Assembly (NCBI GenBank): GCA_949293315.1 | Contig: CASFCH010000027.1 | Coordinates: 1 to 64,000 of the forward strand | Length of the DNA: 64,000 nucleotides | Reading direction: 5' to 3' | Origin: an uncultured Oscillospiraceae bacterium | GTDB lineage: Bacteria; Bacillota; Clostridia; Oscillospirales; Acutalibacteraceae | Shown here: piece by piece, positions 35,242-43,414 of the stretch | Layout: every line of letters starts with the position of its first letter | Numbering within the stretch: position 1 is the stretch's first letter | Position numbers and translations under genes: made by a program | Notes under the pieces: model-generated | Databases searched by the model: none | What the model was told of the DNA's origin: nothing | What the model saw: the letters and a program-made list of their open reading frames with translations, nothing else

Positions 35242-35268
35242 GTAGGGAACACCGCCCTCGGCGTTCCG
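35242..35268. repeat. R2 left terminal repeat, solo
   Basis: GTAGGGAACACCGCCCTCGG and following bases match the left end of R2. Homology to copy A extends upstream (TGAACACA, GCCGCCC, TGTGCACACTTT). No right end follows, so this is a remnant or a nested piece. Confidence 0.65.
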
Positions 35269-35578
35269 AAAGAGGGGCAACGGGAAGCAGAGGGCGATGG
35301 TTGTCACTCGAAATTCCTCCGGGCGCGCGATCGGTCGCGTTCCAAAATCAAAATACAATAGCAGCTTGCTCCCAAAACGGGCATCACAAAACAGCTCGCT
35401 CCTCAAAAGAGGCGGTTTTAGCTTCCATTGAGGGGCGGATTTTGTGTGTTGTTTTTGGGACAGGTTATTTTGCGACGGACCCTTCATCTGCCGGATTTTT
35501 GTCTTTTGAAGCACGCGGGGCAAAAAATTTCACGACTCGGGCTTTTTCATTGGTACGGATTGTTTTTGGCAAACAGAA

Positions 35579-35613
35579 ATCTCCCCGCGGTGTAATGTGC
35601 ACTGCGGGGAGAT
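35579..35613 (-). terminator. Terminator after mgtE
   Basis: On the minus strand ATCTCCCCGCAGTG pairs with the matching CGCGGGGAGAT arm, followed by TTCTGTTT. It begins 13 bp past the mgtE stop. Confidence 0.7.
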
Positions 35614-35625
35614 TTTGCATCCTTC

Positions 35626-36981
35626 TTACATCAAAATGGCCTGCGCCAGGGAGAAATAGATGACCAGAGTAACGGCGTCCACGATGGTGGTGATCATCGG
35701 GCCGGCCATGAGCGCGGGGTCCAGATGGATGAGCTTTGCCACGATCGGGAGCGTGCAGCCGATGACCTTTGCCACGATTACGGCGCACACCATGGCCATG
35801 CTGGTGACGACGCACTCCATCAGCGTGCCGCTGCGCAGCAGAAGCATACGCCCGAGGTTGACGGTGCCGAGGATCAGGCTGCAGATCAGGGCCACGCGCA
35901 GCTCCTTCCACAGGATGCGCAGATAGTCGCGCGCGGTGATCTCGCCCAGCGCCAGATTGCGGATCACCAGCGTGGAGGTCTGACTGCCGGCGTTTCCGCC
36001 CGTATCCATCAGCATGGGGATCGAGGCCGTCAGGGCCACCATGCCGGAGAGCAGCACTTCAAAGTGTTCAATGATTTTTCCGGTAAAGGTGGCGGAGATC
36101 ATCAGCACCAGCAGCCATACGATACGGTTCCCCGCGAGGCGGAAGACGCTGGTCTTCAGGTATGGCTTATCATTGCCGGAGGGCTTGAGCAGGCTCATTT
36201 TTTCGAGGTCCTCCGTATTCTCCTCCTCGATGACGTCTACGATATCGTCGACGGTGATGATGCCCACGAGGCGGTCCTCATTATCGAGGACGGGGACGCT
36301 TAAAAGGTCGTACTTGCGGACGATGTCGGCGACCTCCTCCTGGTCGTCAAGGGTGTGCACATAGCGCAGGTACTCCATGCCGTCCATGATGTCGCGGATC
36401 AGATCGTCCTCATCCGCCATGATCAGGTGCCGCAGCTGGACGGAGCCGATCAGATGGCGCGCATCGTCAATGCAGTAGCAGGTATAGATCGTCTCCTTGT
36501 CCACGGCTGTTTTCCGGATGTGGTCGATCGCCTCGCGCACGGTGTAGCGGTCGTGCAGCTCCACCATTTCAATCGTCATGATGCTGCCGGCGGAATTCTC
36601 CGGGTATTTGAGGAATTTATTGATCAGCTCGCGCGTTTTCGGGTCCGTATTGGCCAGCACGCGGCGCACGACGTTGGCCGGGACCTCCTCGAGCATATCG
36701 ACCGTATCGTCCAGATACAGGTCGTCCACCAGTACGTGGAGCTCCTTGTCCGTGGCGGCTTCAATGATCCCGGTGCGGGAGTCCGCATCCAGATAGGAGA
36801 AGACATCCGCGGAGATGTCCTTGGGCAGAATGCGAAAGACGAGCAGCGTCTGCTCCCGGTTTAAGTCCTCCATGAACTCGGCGATATCGACCTCGTTCAT
36901 CTTTTCCAGCCGTTCGCGCAGTTCGGGGAAATTGTACCGGTCAAGCAGTTCGCGCAGCTCGTCAAAATTATTGTTCTCCAT
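35626..36981 (-). CDS. mgtE: Magnesium transporter MgtE
   Basis: 451 residues. N-terminal helical domain (~1-130), two CBS domains (~135-255; YTCYCIDDARHLIGSVQLRH and SVPVLDNEDRLVGIITVDD), a plug helix and five transmembrane helices (~285-450) with the Mg2+-site sequence DPALMAGPMITTIVD (~424-438). Imports Mg2+ and closes when cytosolic Mg2+ binds the N/CBS domains. The structured leader upstream points to additional RNA control. Repeats flank the gene on both sides. Confidence 0.93.
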   Translation of the reverse strand: MENNNFDELRELLDRYNFPELRERLEKMNEVDIAEFMEDLNREQTLLVFRILPKDISADVFSYLDADSRTGIIEAATDKELHVLVDDLYLDDTVDMLEEVPANVVRRVLANTDPKTRELINKFLKYPENSAGSIMTIEMVELHDRYTVREAIDHIRKTAVDKETIYTCYCIDDARHLIGSVQLRHLIMADEDDLIRDIMDGMEYLRYVHTLDDQEEVADIVRKYDLLSVPVLDNEDRLVGIITVDDIVDVIEEENTEDLEKMSLLKPSGNDKPYLKTSVFRLAGNRIVWLLVLMISATFTGKIIEHFEVLLSGMVALTASIPMLMDTGGNAGSQTSTLVIRNLALGEITARDYLRILWKELRVALICSLILGTVNLGRMLLLRSGTLMECVVTSMAMVCAVIVAKVIGCTLPIVAKLIHLDPALMAGPMITTIVDAVTLVIYFSLAQAILM

Positions 36982-36990
36982 AAAAACAAA

Positions 36991-37163
36991 GCACTCCTTT
37001 CTGCGCAGCGCGCATCAGGAGTGCCGGATTCCGCCGGGCGCGGAAAATCACACGGCGGACAGACTTCCGCCGCGCGGTGAGACACACGGGATGCACACTG
37101 CGGTTGATAATCGAACGGGGACGCCCGTTCTACTGCCTTCGCTGCCTTCCAAGCGGTCTCACC
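36991..37163 (-). promoter_or_regulatory. Structured leader of mgtE, riboswitch-like
   Basis: On the minus strand GGTGAGAC (37163-37156) can pair with GTCTCACC (37083-37076), enclosing 72 nt; next comes CGGCGGA/TCCGCCG (37072-37053) with TTTT after it; then GCACTCCT (37024-37017) pairs with AGGAGTGC (36998-36991), which contains the mgtE ribosome binding site. An inner TGCGC/GCGCA extends that last hairpin. This looks like a ligand-gated RNA controlling translation or termination. The conserved M-box core was not recognised. Confidence 0.55.
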
Positions 37164-37293
37164 TCCGTTTTTCTGGGTCTCTGTCCGTAAATCGGACAAA
37201 AACGTTTCCTTAATAAATAGTCTATCCTCTTTTTCCGGGGAAGTCAAGCCCGGGCCGGGAGAGATTTCCACAAAAACGGCGATTATTTTTAGG

Positions 37294-37320
37294 CGGAACG
37301 CTGGGGGCAGCGTTCCCTAC
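37294..37320. repeat. R2 right terminal repeat, solo
   Basis: CGGAACGCTGGGGGCAGCGT and the following bases match the right end of R2, almost identical to that of copy A. The left end is missing. Confidence 0.65.
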
Positions 37321-37427
37321 GGGGATGGTGCAATCAAGGCCTCCCTATGGAAGACAATTCCCCTATCAGGGGAATCACCCCTTACACAGGGGAGGCATTT
37401 GATTGTACAGCCCCCCGCTTTGCACCC

Positions 37428-37646
37428 GTAGGGAACGCCGCCCCCGGCGTTCCGAAAGGGAGCCACAGCGGAAGAAAAAGGTTCCGGCCGTCAACCGACT
37501 CCCTCTGGCCTCGCATTCACGTGCCGGCATTCCGTGTGTAAAGAAAAAGGTTTGGATTTTAGGAGGATTTTCAATTTTATCTTTTTCACGGTCATTCCAC
37601 GAACCGTCCATCTGTGCGGCGGAACGCTGAGGGCAGCGTTCCCTAC
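37428..37646. repeat. TIR-bounded repeat R2, copy C (219 bp)
   Basis: Ends as in copy A (left 37428, right 37646) and almost the same length. The middle carries GTGTGTAAAGAAAAAGG and GATTTTAGGAGGATTTTCAA, close to copy B. The remaining 37647-37942 is AT-rich with no gene. Confidence 0.75.
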
Positions 37647-37942
37647 GGGGTTGGTGCAAACTCCGTCGCGGACTGCATCGCTCGGGAGGCCGGATCCTTC
37701 TTATAGACTGAACGTTCTGTATAACGATCATTAAAAATAATAAATCAGGTTGTCAAGAACGCTGATTGTAAAAAAATCAAGCGAAAGTTCTGTTAAAGAA
37801 TGCAAGGAAAAGGGCTGAAAAAATTAAATGATTGTGAAAAATGACGAATGAATTTCCAAAACGGCGGGGAAAACCGGATTTTTTTCAAGCGAAAATCGGG
37901 ATCATATCCGCTTTTGAAAAACAAAATTTGGTTATTCTGCTA

Positions 37943-38002
37943 TTTTTTTTTTTTTTTTCTATTTTTTTTATGCTTGATTTACAAAATCATCAGATGTATA
38001 AT
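37943..38002 (+). promoter_or_regulatory. Promoter with T16 tract for the surface protein
   Basis: TTGATT (37974-37979), 17 bp, TATAAT (37997-38002). A run of 16 Ts (37943-37958) and one of 8 Ts (37962-37969) lie just upstream of the -35. They may act as an UP-like element, or vary in length and change expression. Confidence 0.7.
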
Positions 38003-38084
38003 AGGGCGCGTAAGAATGGGAGAAGTTTTAAGAACTCCCCCCATGGGATGATTGACACTTTTTAAGAAAGGGGTTAAAAGGTTC

Positions 38085-41000
38085 ATGAAGACAAGAAGAT
38101 GGAAAAGGGCGTTGAGCGTCGTGCTTGCGGGCGCGATGGTTACAACGTCACTTTCCGCGGCAATGACCGCATTCGCGGCGGAGGGCGATAGCGAGGATTA
38201 TAACAACGCTATTAACGCTGCTGTAGATGCGGCTGCGGCGTCAGATGTTTTTGATTCTTTGAGCAGCTATTCCAGCGTTTATGATGATGCTGCTGGGAAT
38301 ATGAAGACATACGTCGAAAACTTTATTAAGGCATCGGTAGCGCTGAACACGCAGGATGCTACAACCTATGCCAAGATGGCAAACACCACCTCCAAGATTA
38401 CTGCGGATATCAAATCCGGATTGGCTGAAGAGAGCCTCGGTGAGGAAGAACTAGCGGCCAAACAGGCAGCAGTTGACAAGTTTAAACCCAACAATTATGC
38501 GACGATTTATGTATATCCCTGGTATTATGGGGATACAACTGCAGCGGCGGATGTAACCGCGCAGGAGAGCTACACCCGTTATCAATACGGCGTGACTTCC
38601 CTGTGGCCGACTACTACAGCGCTGACTGAAAATACAACCACATCGGTCAGTGCGGTGTCAGATCTGATCGCACTCAGAGATCAGATTGCAGGCGGCTTCC
38701 TGACAAAAGACGTTTCATCGATGGATTTTGAGACGGCGGTTTCCACCTTCACTGCTGCATATGACGGGTATGACGGCCTGTTGGATGTCCCGGCTGCGTG
38801 GCGTCTGGATTTGGATAGTCAGATGGATGCAGTTAAGGCACAGTTGGAGAAAGCCGCAGGTCAGGCGGGTACGCTTGCAGAGAATGAAATGAATGCGTTC
38901 TTGGAGGCACATTCCGCCGACACAATTACGCTGGAGAATTACACCGAAGAGGCGGCCGCTTACCGCGAGGTGGACAGCTTGATCGATCAGCTCCCCAGCA
39001 GTATGAGCAGCTATACTGATAAATACAGCTCGGTCCGCAGTAGCCGTTCAACGTATGAAAGCGCGGCGAAAGCTGCTGTCGTTACTTTAGTTGGCGATGA
39101 GATCGTGGCTATCACCACAGCGTATGGTGAGGATGGCAGCGGTGTAAATGAGTCAAATTATGAAGAGGCCTCGGCAAGGATTTCTGCCGTGACAACGGTC
39201 TATAATGATGGTGCTTTTGGCACTCTGACATTGCAGAGGTATGAGGGAACTTATTTGCGCGATTGGATCGCTAAACTGAATCCGGTCAGCGGTGCGGCAG
39301 AGTTCATTTCGGGCGGCGGCCAGAGCTGGATCGATGATGTGAATGCACTGTACAATCAGTACGGCGCGGATAGCTTTACTGTTCCGGTTGAGGAAGCAGT
39401 AGAGGTCAACACCCGTCTGGGAGAGCTCAAAGCGACCTATGATGCTATGAGTGATAACGTCAAGGGCTTGGCGAATATTGCAGCGGCCTACACGACATAT
39501 GAGACAATGGCCGCCGCCGTTGTTGAGCCGTACTTCCAAGCGACCCTGAACGAGTATCAGGCTGCAATCGACGAGATGAAAGCGGATTGGTTTGACGGCG
39601 AGAACGTGAAAGCCATCACAATGAATGACTTTGTCACGGTTTCTGCTGTACTGGCCAACCTGGATTCTCTTTATGCACGTTTTAATGATGAGCAGAAAAA
39701 TAATGAGGATGTTATAGCTGCTTACGCGGCGCATGCAGCGCTTCAGGCTGCATACGATACCGCGCTCAACAGTGCGGATTCCTATGTGGAGTCTGAGTTC
39801 ACCTATCCCGAGGGACTCAATGAGGAGAATGTTGCCGAGGCGATTGACACACTGGATACCGTCCTCACAAATTCCGAACTGATCTCTATTCTCGGTCTGG
39901 GCACGGACAGCTTGGCGCAGTTTGTGACGGATAACGTCTATTCCGATGCCGCCGTTACGCTTGTTGTAAAAACGGTGTTCCCGCTGCTTGTGGATCTGCT
40001 GGGTGATAGTGCAAGCCTCGCGTCTATTGTCGGGATTAATGTTACGCCGCGCACAGTAGCTCAGGGCCTGGCAAATTATCCGGAGGCAAAAGCAGCGTTT
40101 GAAGCTGCAGTTGACGATTGGAATGCAGTTGACTGGAATGCTGTCTCCTGGGGTGTCGAAACCGGCAATGCTGACCAGTTCTATGCGGCACTCGGCGCGA
40201 ACATGGAAGGTATCCAGAAAGTTCTTGCTGCTCTGTTGGCCAACAGCCCAATGACAGGCCTTGTAAAAATTGCGGGTGTTGACGGTTATGCCTTGACGTT
40301 TGTTCCGTTGCTGACACAGCTTGGCTGTGAAAATATTGCCACGGTTGAGGAGTTTAAGGCGGATACTTCTGCAACAGCAATGCTGCGGAAGATTGTGGAG
40401 CCGCTCGTCAATCGCGTGGTTGAGATTTGCGGCGCACCTGTTGAGGAGTTGACCGGCCTGCTGCCGCAGGTGGCCTACTTCCTGACGGCGGACGGCCTGA
40501 AACAGGTTCTTTCCCCGTTAGTCATTGATGTTAGTGGTTTTGCGACACTCAAAGTTGATCTCTGGGAGACGCTGAGCGCATCTGTCAATCTCAATGATAT
40601 CAACGCACTTCTCAGCGGCCTGATCGCAGATGCAGTTCCTGGCTTTAGCTGGGTCAATATTGATTTTATCTATCTGGCGGGCCTCGGCTCTGCGGAGACG
40701 GCTTCCGACGTGGCTGGGAATAATTACGTCAAGGTCACAGCGGACAACAGCAAAGTAGCGGTAGCGCTGCTTGAGTATGTGGGCAAGGTCCTGAATGCGA
40801 ATGCACAGTTCATCAAGGATTCCATCCCGGCGATCGCGGATGAGAATCTGGCGGGCGTAGTCAACGGACTGCTGGATACGGTCCTGAATGCGGAGCCCGG
40901 CAAGATCGCCACGGCGCTGATCCACTTCATCGCGCCGCAGTGCGAGACGGCGGTCAGCCCGTACAACTATCCGGAGATCGAGCAGAACAAGCTCGTCATC

Positions 41001-42248
41001 CCGGAGGGCGTCGTCTACGGTGAGGACGCCTATGCGCAGACCCCGGCGGCTCTGGATGCGCTGCTCAAGGGCTTCGGTCTGGATCTTTCCAGCCTTGTTT
41101 CCGGCGCGCTGTACACGGACGACCTGATCGCTCAGGTGTTCGGCCTGTATGACACGATTCGTGCGAATGCAACGGTCGCGCAGGTGTTTGATGCCCTTGG
41201 TATCGACATCAGCGAGGAGACGATCACCGCCCTGAAGGCGGAGGCCGGCTCTGTGACGGATCAGGCGAGCTTTGTGAAGGCGCTGACGACGGCGCTGAGC
41301 CCGTTTGACGACGTGCTTGCGATGCTGTTCGCAGGACAGGATTACAGTGTGTTCGGCTATACCGTCAAGGGTATGGACAACTACAACACAGTCGTTATTC
41401 CGCTGCTTGAGGTGCTCGGCTGCACAGATGTGATGAGCGCGAAGGACTATCAGGCTGCCGTTGCGGAGGGCGCTTCCCCGTTGGAGGCGATCGTGACGCA
41501 GGTGCTTGACCGGCTGAACGAGATCCTGGCCTCCCCGGTGGACAATCTGACAAAGGTTCTGCCGAATCTGGCCTACTTCCTGGACAGCAACAACCTGTCC
41601 GTGATGCTTGAAAACGTGCTTGCGCCGCTGGATACGCTGCTGGCGCACGTGGATGTGGATCTGACGGCGACGCTGAACAGTCTGCTTGAGGCGTTCGGGA
41701 TCCCGGCGATCGACGATCTGGACAACGACCTGGCGGGCCTGCTGAATCAGGTGCTTGGGATGATCCAGGTCAATGGGGCGCCGCTGGCGCTGACGCTGCC
41801 GGCGATCGACCTGCACAAGCTGGCGAGCTACGGTACGACAGAGACGTACACGAGTGCAATGGTGATCGACGGGAAGAACGTGGAGGCAAAGCGGATCGTG
41901 GCAGATCAGGCGGCCGTGACGGGCGCAGTGATCGGCTACCTGTACGAGGTGCTGTCTGACGAGGCGACCATGGATCTGATCAGCGGCCTGCTGGGTGACA
42001 GCGGAGCGATGGTCGAAGGGATCCTTGGCGGACTTCTTGGGAACGGCGAAGCCGGCTTCACGAATGCGCTGTTTGAGCTGCTTGGGTTCACGCCCGCGGC
42101 GGATGATAACAACGGCGGCGAAGGCGGCAATGAGGGCGGCAATGACAACGTCAACACCGGCGACACGATGCTGGCGGTAGTCGCAGGCGCGGCAGTGCTT
42201 GCGGCGGGCGCGGTGCTTGTCCTCTCCCGTAAGAAGAAAGAAAACTGA
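38085..42248 (+). CDS. Large wall-anchored surface protein
   Basis: 1387 residues. Sec signal peptide (MKTRRWKRALSVVLAG ... AFAAEG, cleavage near residue 32), a long helical and alanine-rich region (~35-560), then two related ~330-residue blocks (LLPQVAYFLTADGLKQVL near 800 and VLPNLAYFLDSNNLSVML near 1160 fall at matching places). The tail NTGDTMLAVVAGAAVLAAG...RKKKEN is a sortase signal of NTGD type: motif, hydrophobic helix, positive end. Function unknown; adhesion or an S-layer-like role is possible. ATG 38085 is preferred over TTG 38052, which lies before the signal peptide. Confidence 0.85.
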   Translation: MKTRRWKRALSVVLAGAMVTTSLSAAMTAFAAEGDSEDYNNAINAAVDAAAASDVFDSLSSYSSVYDDAAGNMKTYVENFIKASVALNTQDATTYAKMANTTSKITADIKSGLAEESLGEEELAAKQAAVDKFKPNNYATIYVYPWYYGDTTAAADVTAQESYTRYQYGVTSLWPTTTALTENTTTSVSAVSDLIALRDQIAGGFLTKDVSSMDFETAVSTFTAAYDGYDGLLDVPAAWRLDLDSQMDAVKAQLEKAAGQAGTLAENEMNAFLEAHSADTITLENYTEEAAAYREVDSLIDQLPSSMSSYTDKYSSVRSSRSTYESAAKAAVVTLVGDEIVAITTAYGEDGSGVNESNYEEASARISAVTTVYNDGAFGTLTLQRYEGTYLRDWIAKLNPVSGAAEFISGGGQSWIDDVNALYNQYGADSFTVPVEEAVEVNTRLGELKATYDAMSDNVKGLANIAAAYTTYETMAAAVVEPYFQATLNEYQAAIDEMKADWFDGENVKAITMNDFVTVSAVLANLDSLYARFNDEQKNNEDVIAAYAAHAALQAAYDTALNSADSYVESEFTYPEGLNEENVAEAIDTLDTVLTNSELISILGLGTDSLAQFVTDNVYSDAAVTLVVKTVFPLLVDLLGDSASLASIVGINVTPRTVAQGLANYPEAKAAFEAAVDDWNAVDWNAVSWGVETGNADQFYAALGANMEGIQKVLAALLANSPMTGLVKIAGVDGYALTFVPLLTQLGCENIATVEEFKADTSATAMLRKIVEPLVNRVVEICGAPVEELTGLLPQVAYFLTADGLKQVLSPLVIDVSGFATLKVDLWETLSASVNLNDINALLSGLIADAVPGFSWVNIDFIYLAGLGSAETASDVAGNNYVKVTADNSKVAVALLEYVGKVLNANAQFIKDSIPAIADENLAGVVNGLLDTVLNAEPGKIATALIHFIAPQCETAVSPYNYPEIEQNKLVIPEGVVYGEDAYAQTPAALDALLKGFGLDLSSLVSGALYTDDLIAQVFGLYDTIRANATVAQVFDALGIDISEETITALKAEAGSVTDQASFVKALTTALSPFDDVLAMLFAGQDYSVFGYTVKGMDNYNTVVIPLLEVLGCTDVMSAKDYQAAVAEGASPLEAIVTQVLDRLNEILASPVDNLTKVLPNLAYFLDSNNLSVMLENVLAPLDTLLAHVDVDLTATLNSLLEAFGIPAIDDLDNDLAGLLNQVLGMIQVNGAPLALTLPAIDLHKLASYGTTETYTSAMVIDGKNVEAKRIVADQAAVTGAVIGYLYEVLSDEATMDLISGLLGDSGAMVEGILGGLLGNGEAGFTNALFELLGFTPAADDNNGGEGGNEGGNDNVNTGDTMLAVVAGAAVLAAGAVLVLSRKKKEN

Positions 42249-42284
42249 TTTCTCTGATAATCATCCTGTGGGTTTTAATTAGAG

Positions 42285-42318
42285 AACGCCCCTGGACCGA
42301 GAGGTCCAGGGGCGTTTT
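42285..42318 (+). terminator. Terminator after the surface protein
   Basis: AACGCCCCTGGACC pairs perfectly with GGTCCAGGGGCGTT around GAGA, followed by TTCCC. Confidence 0.85.
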
Positions 42319-42373
42319 CCCATGTGTGGCGAAAGCCGAGACGTCAGCGGAAGCCGAGTAGTGCTGTGCCCTG

Positions 42374-42499
42374 TTGACAGGAAATTTAAATTTGAGTATA
42401 ATAAAAGTGCAAGGGATCGCCAGATGAACGGCTGGTTCCCGGATTTTAGATTAGACTGAACGCCTTATCATGACGGGAAGGGCGGTCAGTCTTTTTTTA
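42374..42499 (+). ncRNA. Antisense antitoxin RNA, copy 1 (with promoter)
   Basis: TTGACA (42374-42379), 17 bp, TATAAT (42397-42402). The predicted RNA runs from ~42409 to the T7 at 42492-42498, after a GACTGA...TCAGTC hairpin. It is complementary to the 3' part of the toxin-like mRNA, including the last codons. No open frame with a ribosome binding site is seen in it. Confidence 0.72.
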
Positions 42500-42551
42500 T
42501 TGCCAGAATGAGCAACAGCAAAATCACCATAAAGGCGATGATGTACGTCAT
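42486..42551 (-). CDS. Toxin-like membrane peptide, copy 1 (21 aa)
   Basis: 21-residue peptide: begins MTYIIAFMVI, runs through a leucine-rich hydrophobic helix, and ends AIKKD. GGAGGT lies 8 nt before ATG 42551, an excellent ribosome binding site, with a CCCGC/GCGGG hairpin just upstream. The stop codon lies in the terminator stem of the plus-strand antisense RNA. The size, single membrane helix and charged end fit type I toxins, but no named family is recognised. Toxicity is an inference. Confidence 0.72.
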   Translation of the reverse strand: MTYIIAFMVILLLLILAIKKD

Positions 42552-42639
42552 TGGCAACACCTCCCTCCTCCCGCAGACAGCGGGGAAGAAAGAGGAACCA
42601 ACCGCTCACCGTTACACGGGGAGCCCTTGCACGGAGGAT

Positions 42640-42668
42640 ATTATATCAGAATCAGGGACGGCGGTAAA
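42640..42668 (-). promoter_or_regulatory. Toxin mRNA promoter, copy 1
   Basis: On the minus strand TTTACC (42668-42663), 17 bp, TATAAT (42645-42640) with TGA directly before it (extended -10). It gives a ~80 nt leader before the peptide. Confidence 0.65.
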
Positions 42669-42707
42669 ATGCCGGCGGATAACAAAACCCGGGCTTGGAA
42701 TGCCCTG

Positions 42708-42833
42708 TTGACAGGAAATTTAAATTTGAGTATAATAAAAGTGCAAGGGATCGCCGGATGAACGGCTGGTTCCCGGACTGATTATAGACTAACAGCCACA
42801 TCTTGTCAGGGAGGGGCGGTTAGTCTTTTTTTA
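42708..42833 (+). ncRNA. Antisense antitoxin RNA, copy 2 (with promoter)
   Basis: TTGACA (42708-42713), 17 bp, TATAAT (42731-42736); predicted RNA ~42743-42832, ended by a GACTAAC...GTTAGTC hairpin and a T-run. Both sides of the stem changed from GACTGA/TCAGTC in copy 1, so pairing is kept. Confidence 0.72.
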
Positions 42834-42885
42834 TTGCGATGACGAGCAACAATAATACAACCATAAAGGTGATTATGTACGCCAT
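42820..42885 (-). CDS. Toxin-like membrane peptide, copy 2 (21 aa)
   Basis: Begins MAYIITFMVV and ends AIKKD; 21 residues. Compared with copy 1 most changes are silent or swap one hydrophobic residue for another, while length, the tyrosine-isoleucine start and the KKD end are kept. GGGGAGGTG lies before ATG 42885. Confidence 0.72.
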   Translation of the reverse strand: MAYIITFMVVLLLLVIAIKKD

Positions 42886-42973
42886 GGGCAACACCTCCCC
42901 CTTCCCGCAGACAGCGGGGAAGAAAGAGGAACCAACCGCTCACCGTTACACGGGGAGCCCTTGCACGGAGGAT

Positions 42974-43002
42974 ATTATATCAGAATCGGGGGCAGTGGTA
43001 AA
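42974..43002 (-). promoter_or_regulatory. Toxin mRNA promoter, copy 2
   Basis: TTTACC (43002-42997), 17 bp, TATAAT (42979-42974), with TGA before the -10. Identical in design to copy 1. Confidence 0.65.
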
Positions 43003-43041
43003 ATGCCGACGGATAACAAAACCCGGGCTTGGAATGCCCTG

Positions 43042-43166
43042 TTGACAGGAAGCTGGATTTGAGTATAATAAAAGTGCAAGGGATCGCCGGATGAACGGCT
43101 GGTTCCCCATTTGGAATGGACTAACTGCCAGATCTTAGGGGATGCGGGCGGTTAGTCTTTTTTTAT
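43042..43166 (+). ncRNA. Antisense antitoxin RNA, copy 3 (with promoter)
   Basis: TTGACA (43042-43047), 16 bp, TATAAT (43064-43069); predicted RNA ~43076-43164 with a GACTAAC...GTTAGTC terminator. The spacer is 1 bp shorter than in copies 1 and 2. Confidence 0.7.
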
Positions 43167-43217
43167 TGCGATGACGAGCAACAATAATACGGCCATAAAG
43201 GCGATGATGTACGTCAC
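43152..43217 (-). CDS. Toxin-like membrane peptide, copy 3 (21 aa)
   Basis: Begins (GTG start) MTYIIAFMAV and ends AIKKD; 21 residues. The start codon is GTG instead of ATG, which would lower output, while the coding part stays intact. GGAGGT precedes it. Confidence 0.68.
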   Translation of the reverse strand: MTYIIAFMAVLLLLVIAIKKD

Positions 43218-43304
43218 AGGCAACACCTCCCTCCTCCCGCAGACTGCGGGGAAGAAAGAGGAACCAACCGCTCACCGTTACACGGGGGCCCTTACACGAT
43301 TGGT

Positions 43305-43333
43305 ATTATATCAGACAGCGAGAGGATCTGTAA
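43305..43333 (-). promoter_or_regulatory. Toxin mRNA promoter, copy 3
   Basis: TTACAG (43333-43328), 17 bp, TATAAT (43310-43305), TGA before the -10. The -35 differs from the other two copies. Confidence 0.55.
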
Positions 43334-43370
43334 AATACTGCAGGGATAAATTTGTAAAGGATAAAAAGTA

Positions 43371-43411
43371 TTTCGCCGTACTCTTAAAAAGAGCGCGGCG
43401 GAAATTTTTTT
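43371..43411 (+). terminator. Terminator between the TA array and phage genes
   Basis: TTTCGCCG and CTCTT pair with AAGAG and CGGCGGAAA, followed by T7. It may shield the phage genes from upstream transcripts. Confidence 0.75.
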
Positions 43412-43414
43412 ATT

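Larger units (their letters stand above)
42364..43333. repeat. Three tandem ~334 bp units (type I TA array)
   Basis: Three head-to-tail copies begin near 42364, 42698 and 43032. Each contains, in order on the plus strand, promoter, ~90 nt RNA, terminator, then (minus strand) toxin-like ORF, its ribosome binding site, leader and promoter. Conservation is high throughout; only the region around the third minus-strand promoter has drifted. Confidence 0.9.

Noticed and set aside
36991-37163. Confident M-box call for the mgtE leader
   Set aside because: AGGTGAG is shared with the M-box, but the remaining conserved core does not align by eye, so only a structured leader is claimed.
42364-43333. 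CRISPR array or simple direct repeat
   Set aside because: The units are ~334 bp with no short repeat/spacer alternation, and each has promoters, a terminator and an ORF.
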